Shown piece by piece: positions 37,509-45,035 of a stretch of DNA of 64,000 nucleotides. The position numbers and the translations under genes are program-made. Numbering within the stretch: position 1 is the first letter of the stretch; every line of letters begins with the position of its first letter. The notes beneath the pieces were generated by a model that was not told where the DNA came from, searched no databases, and saw only the letters and a list, made by a program, of their open reading frames with translations. Origin of the DNA: JAAYYM01 sp964631375. Its GTDB lineage: Bacteria > Bacillota > Clostridia > Lachnospirales > Lachnospiraceae. The DNA lies in contig CAZVYQ010000002.1 in NCBI GenBank assembly GCA_964631375.1, positions 89,369 through 153,368 on the forward strand, read 5' to 3'.

Positions 37509-39422
37509 ATGAATGATAAAAGAATAGAACTGCTGGATGATAAAACAATCGATAAGATAGCTGCAGGAGAAGTCATTGAAAGACCTTCTTCTGTTGTAAA
37601 AGAATTATTGGAAAATGCCATTGATGCAGGAGCAGATGCTGTTACGGTTGAAATAAAAGAAGGCGGAATTAATTTTATCAGAGTCACGGATAATGGAGAA
37701 GGAATCGAGAAGTCTCAGGTACCCATCGCTTTTTATAGACATGCTACAAGTAAGATCAAGACAATAGAGGATCTTTTCAGAATAGAAAGTCTGGGCTTTC
37801 GGGGAGAAGCTTTGTCAAGCATCGCAGCCGTAGGACAGGTTGAACTGATCACAAAGGTAAAAGATTCTCTGACAGGAGTCAGATATGTGATCGAAGGCAC
37901 CAAAGAAAGAATTTTTGAGGATATCGGAGCTCCGGAAGGAACTACCTTTGTTGTACGTAATTTATTTTTTAATACACCTGTTCGTAGAAAGTTTTTAAAA
38001 ACACCTACAACAGAAGCCTCCTATATTACAGAATTAATTGAGAAACTGGCATTATCACATCCGGATATCTCTATCAAATATATACTAAACGGCAATATCA
38101 AACTGCAGACATCAGGAAATGGTCAGATCAAGGATATCATCTATCAGATTTATGGTAGAGATGTGACGGACAGGCTGATTCCAATAGAATCTGAAACAGA
38201 GACTGTCAGTATCAAGGGCTTTATCGGTGCCCCGGAAATTGTTCGATCGAATCGAAATTTTGAACTTTATTTTGTGAATGGCCGATTTATCCGAAGTGAT
38301 ATCATTACTCGTGCCATTGAGGATGCATTTAAACCATATACAATGCAGCATAAATATCCTTTCACAGTCCTTTATCTGCATATACATCCGGATCAGATTG
38401 ATATTAATGTACACCCAAATAAACTAGAAATAAAATTTATGGAATCAGAACCACTATACCGTATGATTGTCGAGAAAATCAGTCATACTCTGCAGAAAAG
38501 AGAATTGATTCCGACAGATGTCAATGAGGTTTCCCAAAAGGAGCCTGTTACATATTCTTATGAAAAAGCATCTCCAGAACCGTTTGAACAAAAAAGAAAA
38601 GAACAGGAAATCCAATTTGAAAAAGTTTTAAAGGAGAAGAGTGAATATCAGGTTAACCCAATCCCAATACAGGAAGTTATGCAGAATCCAATACTGTCGA
38701 AAGTATTGATACAGGAAGATGAAGAAGAAAAAGAAATCCTGAAGGATCCTGTTCATAACGTAATCAAGGTAAAGGATCAGATCATTGTAGAAAGAGCCAC
38801 TCAACTTGATTTATTTGATGAGCCTTTTCTTGCTAAGGATTCCATAGCTGATCATCAAATGCTAGGACAGATTTTTGATACCTACTGGCTGGTTTCATTT
38901 TCAGACAAATTATTTATTATAGATCAGCATGCTGCACACGAGAAGGTATTGTATGAGAGACTGCTTAGTCAATTAAAAGATCATAAATGTGTTTCACAGT
39001 CTTTGAATCCTCCTATGATTGTATCATTATCAAAACATGAAGAGGAATTGATGCAGATATACCAAGATTCATTTTTCAATATTGGATTTGAAATTGAACC
39101 TTTTGGGGGAAATGAATATGCTATTCGTGCAGTTCCGGCAGATTTATTCGGAATGAATGAGAAAGAACTATTTCGTGAAATCATGGATTCTCTATCCACA
39201 GAAGTCCCTAAAGGAGAACCGGATGTGATCCTGCAAAAATTGGCATCTATGGCATGTAAGGGAGCCGTAAAAGGGAATCATACCATGTCAGAAAAGGAAG
39301 CTTCTTCATTGATCGAAGAATTGCTCAAGCTGGAACATCCATATCATTGTCCACATGGAAGACCGACAATCATTGCATTTACAAAGTATGAGATAGAAAA
39401 AAGATTTAAACGCATTGTCTAG
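37509..39422 (+). CDS. mutL: DNA mismatch repair protein MutL
   Basis: GHKL ATPase and latent endonuclease that acts with MutS. N-terminal motifs are ELLENAIDAGA, DNGEGI and GFRGEALSSI. The C-terminal endonuclease motif DQHAAHEKVLYE (Asp472 on) and CPHGRP (Cys614 on) are present, so this is the nicking type found in bacteria without MutH. A variable linker (about 340-450) separates the halves. ATG 37509 is supported by the aggtggtgat site spanning the mutS stop; upstream codons lie within mutS. The length is 637 residues. Confidence 0.96.
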   Translation: MNDKRIELLDDKTIDKIAAGEVIERPSSVVKELLENAIDAGADAVTVEIKEGGINFIRVTDNGEGIEKSQVPIAFYRHATSKIKTIEDLFRIESLGFRGEALSSIAAVGQVELITKVKDSLTGVRYVIEGTKERIFEDIGAPEGTTFVVRNLFFNTPVRRKFLKTPTTEASYITELIEKLALSHPDISIKYILNGNIKLQTSGNGQIKDIIYQIYGRDVTDRLIPIESETETVSIKGFIGAPEIVRSNRNFELYFVNGRFIRSDIITRAIEDAFKPYTMQHKYPFTVLYLHIHPDQIDINVHPNKLEIKFMESEPLYRMIVEKISHTLQKRELIPTDVNEVSQKEPVTYSYEKASPEPFEQKRKEQEIQFEKVLKEKSEYQVNPIPIQEVMQNPILSKVLIQEDEEEKEILKDPVHNVIKVKDQIIVERATQLDLFDEPFLAKDSIADHQMLGQIFDTYWLVSFSDKLFIIDQHAAHEKVLYERLLSQLKDHKCVSQSLNPPMIVSLSKHEEELMQIYQDSFFNIGFEIEPFGGNEYAIRAVPADLFGMNEKELFREIMDSLSTEVPKGEPDVILQKLASMACKGAVKGNHTMSEKEASSLIEELLKLEHPYHCPHGRPTIIAFTKYEIEKRFKRIV

Positions 39423-39435
39423 GAGAATCAATAAA

Positions 39436-40383
39436 ATGAAGCGAAAACTACTGATTATTACCGGACCGACTGCCGTTGGTAAGAGTGCATTGTCTGTAAG
39501 GTTGGCAAAGAAACTGGATGGAGAGATCATTTCGGCAGACTCCATGCAGGTATACCGAGGGATGGATATTGGATCAGCAAAGATTACTCCAACTGAAATG
39601 GAAGGGATCAGACACTATTTAATAGACGAACTGAGTCCAACAGAAGAATTTAACATTGTACAGTTTCAGACACTTGCAAAGAAGTATATTAAACAGATCG
39701 CAGATAAAGGAAAGCTTCCGATCATCGTTGGCGGGACAGGATTTTATATCCAGTCCGTCTTATATGATATTCATTTTGATGAATCAGCCGGAGAATCCAA
39801 GTATAGAGATGAGCTTCAGAGGTTAGCTGTTTGCTGCGGTAATCAGAAATTACATGAAAAATTGGCCGAGGTAGATCCTGAAGCGGCCAAACAGATACAC
39901 GAAAATAATGTAAAACGTGTCATCAGGGCACTGGAATATCATCATCTGACCGGAGATTGCATATCTACACACAATGCAAAGGAACGTGAACGGGAATCAC
40001 CTTATGATTTCTGTTATTTTGTATTAAATGATCAAAGAGAGGAAGTCTATCGGCGGATCAATGAACGAGTAGAGCTTATGATTGCAAAAGGGCTAGTAGA
40101 GGAAGTTCAGAAACTAAAGGTACAAGGCTGTACAAAAGATATGATATCCATGCAAGGTCTTGGTTATAAAGAAATACTTTCTTATCTTGACGGTGAATGC
40201 TCTCTGGATGAAGCGGTTTATATGATCAAGCGGGATACAAGACATTTTGCGAAGCGCCAGATAACCTGGTTTAAAAGAGAAAAGGATGTGATCTGGGTGG
40301 ATCGTCAAAAATATCATAATCAACCGGATACTATGATTGAGGATATGATTTCCATCATCCAAAGCCGCTTTCAAAACGAGTAA
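39436..40383 (+). CDS. miaA: tRNA dimethylallyltransferase
   Basis: Transfers the dimethylallyl group to A37 of tRNA, the substrate for MiaB. The P-loop GPTAVGKSALS (about residues 10-20), the DSMQVYRGMDIGSAK block and the GGTGFYIQS motif are all canonical. ATG 39436 is chosen with aggaga nine bases upstream; an alternative start seven codons earlier overlaps mutL. The length, 315 residues, is standard. miaB, mutS, mutL and miaA therefore form one tRNA-modification and repair cluster. Confidence 0.96.
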   Translation: MKRKLLIITGPTAVGKSALSVRLAKKLDGEIISADSMQVYRGMDIGSAKITPTEMEGIRHYLIDELSPTEEFNIVQFQTLAKKYIKQIADKGKLPIIVGGTGFYIQSVLYDIHFDESAGESKYRDELQRLAVCCGNQKLHEKLAEVDPEAAKQIHENNVKRVIRALEYHHLTGDCISTHNAKERERESPYDFCYFVLNDQREEVYRRINERVELMIAKGLVEEVQKLKVQGCTKDMISMQGLGYKEILSYLDGECSLDEAVYMIKRDTRHFAKRQITWFKREKDVIWVDRQKYHNQPDTMIEDMISIIQSRFQNE

Positions 40384-40429
40384 ATTGATAATTAATAATA
40401 CTGAAATGATATGAACAGAAAGGGTAACT

Positions 40430-41752
40430 ATGTTAAACGAAACATTGGAAATGTATCAACAACTGAAGATTGACCCAGAGACTGCTGAATATGGAGAGAG
40501 AATCCTTGAAAAATTAAGAGACAGATTTGAAAAAATAGATGATGTTGCAGAATGGAACCAGTTAAAGGTCATTGCAGAAATGCAGGAATGCAAAGTATCA
40601 GAAGCATGTTTCCAAATGACCAGTGGTTATGGATACAATGATCTGGGAAGAGATACACTGGAAAAGGTATATGCAAAAATATTTCATGCTGAGGATGCAT
40701 TGGTTCGTCCACAGATCACCTGTGGAACACATGCACTTCATATTGCACTTGCCTCCAATTTAAGACCAGGTGATGAATTGCTGTCTCCGGTCGGCAAACC
40801 ATATGATACCTTGGAAGAGATCATCGGAATCAGACCATCCAGAGGCTCTCTGGCTGAATACAACATTACGTACAGACAGGTAGATCTCCTGCCGGATGAT
40901 TCATCAGGATCAATCTTTGATTATGACGGAATCAGACAGGCTGTCAATGAACATACCAAACTTGTCACCATTCAACGTTCAAAAGGATATCAGACGCGTC
41001 CTACACTTTCCGTAAAACAAATTGGTGAATTGATTACTTTTATAAAATCAATTAAGCCTGATGCTATTTGTATGGTAGATAATTGCTATGGTGAATTTGT
41101 AGAAACAATGGAACCGACGCAGGTGGGAGCTGATCTTTGTGTTGGTTCATTAATCAAGAATCCAGGAGGCGGACTTGCTCCAATCGGAGGATACATTGTC
41201 GGGAAAAAGGAGTATGTGGAAAATGCCGCATATCGTCTGACTTCTCCCGGACTTGGAAAGGAAGTCGGGGCATCTCTTGGTGTGATCCAGAGCTTTTATC
41301 AGGGCCTTTTTATGGCACCAACTGTAACAGCCAGTGCATTAAAAGGAGCTGTTTTTGCCGCAAATCTTTATGAGCAACTGGGTTATCGAGTCGTTCCGAA
41401 TGGTTCTGAAAGCAGACATGATATCATACAAGCTGTAGAGCTTGGAACGCCTGAAGCAGTCATTGCATTTTGTCAGGGTATTCAATCAGCAGCACCTGTA
41501 GACAGTTTTGTTATACCAGAGCCATGGGATATGCCGGGATATGATTCTAAAGTGATTATGGCGGCAGGGGCTTTTGTATCAGGTTCTTCGATTGAATTGA
41601 GTGCTGATGCACCAATTGAGCCTCCTTATGCCGTATATTTTCAGGGGGGACTGACATGGCCGCATGCCAAGTTGGGAATCCTGAAATCATTACAAAGTTT
41701 AAAAGATAAGGGATTTTCTGTCGATAAAATTCATATAAAATTAAGACATTAA
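40430..41752 (+). CDS. Methionine gamma-lyase-like PLP enzyme (aluminium-resistance protein family)
   Basis: Fold-type I PLP enzyme of the Met_gamma_lyase/YnbB family, usually found next to miaA in Firmicutes. Features are QITCGTHALHIALASNL near residue 100, the substrate-side segment DNCYGEFVE and the likely PLP lysine in SLIKNPGGGLAPIGGY. The 440 residues match the family. Relatives carry names from aluminium resistance or C-S lysis, but no physiological reaction is established. The ribosome site is agaaaggg. The gap of 125 bases that follows holds two regulatory candidates. Confidence 0.88.
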   Translation: MLNETLEMYQQLKIDPETAEYGERILEKLRDRFEKIDDVAEWNQLKVIAEMQECKVSEACFQMTSGYGYNDLGRDTLEKVYAKIFHAEDALVRPQITCGTHALHIALASNLRPGDELLSPVGKPYDTLEEIIGIRPSRGSLAEYNITYRQVDLLPDDSSGSIFDYDGIRQAVNEHTKLVTIQRSKGYQTRPTLSVKQIGELITFIKSIKPDAICMVDNCYGEFVETMEPTQVGADLCVGSLIKNPGGGLAPIGGYIVGKKEYVENAAYRLTSPGLGKEVGASLGVIQSFYQGLFMAPTVTASALKGAVFAANLYEQLGYRVVPNGSESRHDIIQAVELGTPEAVIAFCQGIQSAAPVDSFVIPEPWDMPGYDSKVIMAAGAFVSGSSIELSADAPIEPPYAVYFQGGLTWPHAKLGILKSLQSLKDKGFSVDKIHIKLRH

Positions 41753-41764
41753 CAGTGTACAGGA

Positions 41765-41779
41765 ATCACAAATTGTGAT
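41765..41779. repeat. 15-base palindrome upstream of radC
   Basis: The sequence ATCACAAATTGTGAT is symmetric about its central A, in the gap between the PLP enzyme gene and radC. Such symmetry suits a dimeric repressor. A weak promoter-like TGTACA...TAGTAT pair overlaps it with 17-base spacing. No known operator is matched with confidence. Confidence 0.4.
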
Positions 41780-41838
41780 AGTATAACTATATGTTGTGCC
41801 ATGTGAGGGCTATCAGGCAACAGAATGTGGATTTTGTG

Positions 41839-41877
41839 TTTTCCTCTATAACGACAAGGTGTCGGAAAAGAGGAGAA
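41839..41877 (+). promoter_or_regulatory. Hairpin pairing with the radC ribosome-binding site
   Basis: Bases 41839-41847 (tttttcctct region) can pair with 41869-41877 (agaggagaa), nine pairs with one G-U, which covers the Shine-Dalgarno and abuts the ATG at 41878. An inner stem CGACA/TGTCG (41852-41856 with 41860-41864) closes on the loop AGG, and a symmetric four-by-four internal loop (ataa/gaaa) joins the two. This would hide the ribosome site unless melted. Confidence 0.5.
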
Positions 41878-42579
41878 ATGAAGAAAGAAACTCATACTAC
41901 CATTAAGGAACTGCCACCAGGTGAACGTCCCTACGAGAGGTTTGAATCAGTAGGTCCGGAGGCTTTATCAGATGCAGAGTTATTAGCTATTATACTGCGC
42001 TCGGGAGTCAGAGGAGAAAACAGTGTAGATTTGGCAAAAAGAATATTATCAGATTCGCAAGACGAGAAGAGTCTACTGGGATTGTATCATATGTCAGTAA
42101 AGGATCTGATGAAGATACCGGGAATCGGAAAAGTCAAAGCGATACAGTTAAAGTGTATTACAGAGTTATCTAAAAGACTATCCAAAACGGATGCAAAGAA
42201 GTCTCTGATTATGAATACACCCGGTACAGTTGCCAGATATTACATGGAAGAGTTCAGACATCTAGAGAAAGAAAAGGCACTGATCATTTTACTGAATGCT
42301 GGATATAAATTGATCACAGACCTTACTTTATCAAGCGGAACTATTAATCAGACTTTGATTTCTACGAGGGAAGTATTCAAAGAAGCACTGAGCCATGGAG
42401 CGGTATTTTTTATGTTATTACATAATCATCCAAGTGGAGATCCTACCCCCAGTAAGGAAGACATCTTGATGACTTCTACTTTAAGGGAAGCAGGAGAGAT
42501 TATGGATATAAAATTGATTGACCATATTATTATTGGAGATAATAAGTATATTAGTATCAGAGAATTAGGACTTTTCTAA
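41878..42579 (+). CDS. radC: RadC-family JAB domain protein
   Basis: Conserved protein once linked to DNA repair; its true role is unclear. The N-terminal helix-hairpin-helix-like part contains PGIGKVKAIQLKC, and the C-terminal JAB/MPN metalloprotease-like domain has HNHPSGDPTPSKED. ATG 41878 fits the usual N terminus (TIKELPPGERPYE). The ribosome site AGAGGAG sits unusually near (two bases) and lies in a hairpin. Longer starts from 41791 lack a site. The length is 233 residues. mreB follows after 15 bases, a common pairing. Confidence 0.93.
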   Translation: MKKETHTTIKELPPGERPYERFESVGPEALSDAELLAIILRSGVRGENSVDLAKRILSDSQDEKSLLGLYHMSVKDLMKIPGIGKVKAIQLKCITELSKRLSKTDAKKSLIMNTPGTVARYYMEEFRHLEKEKALIILLNAGYKLITDLTLSSGTINQTLISTREVFKEALSHGAVFFMLLHNHPSGDPTPSKEDILMTSTLREAGEIMDIKLIDHIIIGDNKYISIRELGLF

Positions 42580-42594
42580 AGGAGGGTGTCACAG

Positions 42595-43605
42595 GTGGCT
42601 TCCAGTGCATTCGGAATTGACTTGGGAACAAGTAATATAAAAATATATAACAATATGGATGGCATGATCTTAAATCAAAAGAACATGATCGCCATTAAAA
42701 ACAGAAATACATTATTTGCTTATGGGAACCCTGCTTTTGAAATGTATGAAAAAGCACCTGCAAATATTCATGTCTCTTATCCTGTCAACAATGGAGTCAT
42801 TGCTGATATTCAAAACATGCAGACTCTGCTCAGAAATTTTATGATTGACATCTCTGATGACAACTTACATCCGGCTGACTATTACATTTCAGTACCGACC
42901 GATATTACAGAAGTTGAAAAACGTGCTTTTTATGATTTGGTCAAGGATGCCAATGTCAAAGCACGAAAGATTATGATTGTAGAAAAAGCAATTGCAGACG
43001 GTCTTGGCTTGAATATTGATGTGAAAAACTCTCAGGGTGTATTAATTGTTGATATTGGTTTTGAGACAACTGAGATCTCGATTTTATCATTGGGTGGAAT
43101 CGTATTGAGCAGACTGATTAAGACCGGTGGCTTCAAATTTGACGAAAGTATCAGAAACATCATCCGAAAAGAATATAATCTGATGATCGGAACCAAGACT
43201 GCAGAAAAAGTTAAGATTTCGATGAAGGAATTAGAACAGTCAGGAGAAGATGCTGTTGTTTATGGTAGGGATATTGTAACAGGCCTTCCTGTAGAAAGAA
43301 GCATTCCAATCACATTGGTAGAAAAGGCAATGAAGGAGCACTTTGAGTCAATTGTCGATAATATCAGAGTCATACTGGAGCGAACTCCACCTGAGCTGGG
43401 AGCTGATATTTACAGAAAAGGACTCTATTTAACAGGAGGTTCTGCACAGATCAACCATTTGAATGAATTGATTGCAAAAAGCACCGGATTGCGCGTCAAC
43501 CTTGCAGATAATGCCGGTGAAAGCGTAGCATGCGGATTATCAAAGGTGATTTGTGATGAACAGTTCAGATCCCTGGCTTATTCGATTATCGGAATGTCTA
43601 ATTGA
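42595..43605 (+). CDS. mreB: Rod-shape protein MreB, divergent
   Basis: Actin-like filament protein that guides lateral wall synthesis. The phosphate-1 motif is GIDLGTSNIKIY at residues 7-18. The phosphate-2 loop, usually DIGGGTTE, reads DIGFETTE (Asp153-Glu160), and the adenosine motif reads LTGGSA rather than LTGGGA. It is 336 residues, normal for MreB. The start is GTG 42595 with aaggagg nine bases upstream; an earlier GTG at 42586 abuts that site. mreC and mreD follow, so the locus identity is secure even though the sequence is unusual. Confidence 0.88.
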   Translation: MASSAFGIDLGTSNIKIYNNMDGMILNQKNMIAIKNRNTLFAYGNPAFEMYEKAPANIHVSYPVNNGVIADIQNMQTLLRNFMIDISDDNLHPADYYISVPTDITEVEKRAFYDLVKDANVKARKIMIVEKAIADGLGLNIDVKNSQGVLIVDIGFETTEISILSLGGIVLSRLIKTGGFKFDESIRNIIRKEYNLMIGTKTAEKVKISMKELEQSGEDAVVYGRDIVTGLPVERSIPITLVEKAMKEHFESIVDNIRVILERTPPELGADIYRKGLYLTGGSAQINHLNELIAKSTGLRVNLADNAGESVACGLSKVICDEQFRSLAYSIIGMSN

Positions 43606-43631
43606 AATAGAATTTGAGGAGTTCTGAATCT

Positions 43632-44498
43632 ATGGCAAGAGTGAAAGTCAGAAAAACTAAATTTACCATCCCCAGCAAATATCTGCTGTTGATCATGACC
43701 ATTATCTGTATTGCATTAATGATTCTTACGTTCGCAACCAACTGGGTTACAGGACCGTTGGAAGCCGTATCAGGCTATGTAATTGTTCCCTTTCAGGATG
43801 GGATCAGTGAAGTCGGAATGTTTTTGACAGGGCGCAGGGACAATATGAAAAAGATGAATGAGCTTGTTGAAGAAAATGCTTCTCTCAAGACTCAGGTAGA
43901 TGAACTGACCATTGCAAACAGTATGCTGCAACAGGATAAATATGAATTGGACAAGCTAAGAGAATTATATGCACTGGATAAACAGTATTCAGAATATCAA
44001 AAAATCGGTGCCAGGGTGATTGGTATGGATCCCGGTAACTGGTTTAGTGTATTTTTAATTGATAAGGGAACAAATGACGGAATAGCCGTCAATATGAATG
44101 TTATGTCAGGAAGTGGACTCGTTGGAAAGATTGTGGAGGTCGGTCCCAACTGGGCAACTGTAAAATCAATCATAGATGACAGTTCCAATGTTAGCGGAAT
44201 GGTTCTTTCCACCTCAGACAGGCTGATCGTTACAGGAGATCTTGAAACGATGAATGATGGGATGATCCGTTTTGAACAATTGATTGATAACGATGATATG
44301 GTAGCAGAAGGAGATCAATTGGTTACATCAAGGATCAGTGACATATATCTGCCCGGCTTAACCATCGGCTATATTACAGAGATCAATAAAGATCCAAACA
44401 ATCTTACTAAATCAGGTTATCTGACACCTGCAGTTGATTTTAAAAGAATTGATACAGTACTTGTAATACTTGATTTAAAGCAGAATGTGGAAGAATAG
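43632..44498 (+). CDS. mreC: Rod-shape protein MreC
   Basis: Membrane-anchored extracytoplasmic scaffold of the elongasome. A basic N terminus and one hydrophobic helix (about residues 18-36) lead to a coiled coil (about 70-110, NELVEENASLKTQVDELT) and two beta-barrel domains, with the family piece GSGLVGKIVEVGPNWATVKS. ATG 43632 follows gaggag; the earlier in-frame codon at 43614 overlaps that site. The length is 288 residues. Confidence 0.94.
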   Translation: MARVKVRKTKFTIPSKYLLLIMTIICIALMILTFATNWVTGPLEAVSGYVIVPFQDGISEVGMFLTGRRDNMKKMNELVEENASLKTQVDELTIANSMLQQDKYELDKLRELYALDKQYSEYQKIGARVIGMDPGNWFSVFLIDKGTNDGIAVNMNVMSGSGLVGKIVEVGPNWATVKSIIDDSSNVSGMVLSTSDRLIVTGDLETMNDGMIRFEQLIDNDDMVAEGDQLVTSRISDIYLPGLTIGYITEINKDPNNLTKSGYLTPAVDFKRIDTVLVILDLKQNVEE

Positions 44499-44516
44499 AA
44501 GGGAGAGGCGTACATA

Positions 44517-45035
44517 ATGCTAAGAAAAGTAGTGGTATTTTTTACAGTCATTATCGGTTATCTACTTCAATGTACGCTGTTTCAAAAGATATCAATGGGT
44601 GATATCGTTCCCAACATATTAGTTATCATCACATCTTCCTTTGGATTTATGAGAGGGAAAAAAGAAGGATTGATGATTGGATTCTTTGCAGGATTTATCA
44701 TAGATGTTTTTTATGGCGACATTTTAGGATTTTATGCCCTGATCTATATGGTGATTGGTTATCTGAATGGATTTTTCAGGCAATTGTTTTATCCGGAGGA
44801 CATCAAGCTTCCTATGATCCTGATTTCCGGAAGTGAGTTGCTTTATTGCTTTTCCGCATATGTATTCCTGTTTTTATTGCGTTCAAAGTTTAATTTTACT
44901 TTTTATTTTGTTCATATCATACTACCGGAAATTGTATATACCATATTAGTCACCCTTGTGTTTTATAAGATCATTCTCTGGATCAACGAAAAACTGGAGA
45001 TAAGAGAAAAAAGGAGTGCAAGTAAGTTTGTTTAA
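44517..45035 (+). CDS. mreD: Rod-shape protein MreD
   Basis: Small integral membrane partner of MreC, with 172 residues and about five hydrophobic helices. The conserved GLMIGFFAGFIIDVFYGDILGF-type order (pieces IGFFAGFIIDVFYG and LGFYALIYMVIGYL) identifies it. The start follows gggagaggcg. It overlaps the PBP2 gene by eight bases. Confidence 0.9.
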   Translation: MLRKVVVFFTVIIGYLLQCTLFQKISMGDIVPNILVIITSSFGFMRGKKEGLMIGFFAGFIIDVFYGDILGFYALIYMVIGYLNGFFRQLFYPEDIKLPMILISGSELLYCFSAYVFLFLLRSKFNFTFYFVHIILPEIVYTILVTLVFYKIILWINEKLEIREKRSASKFV

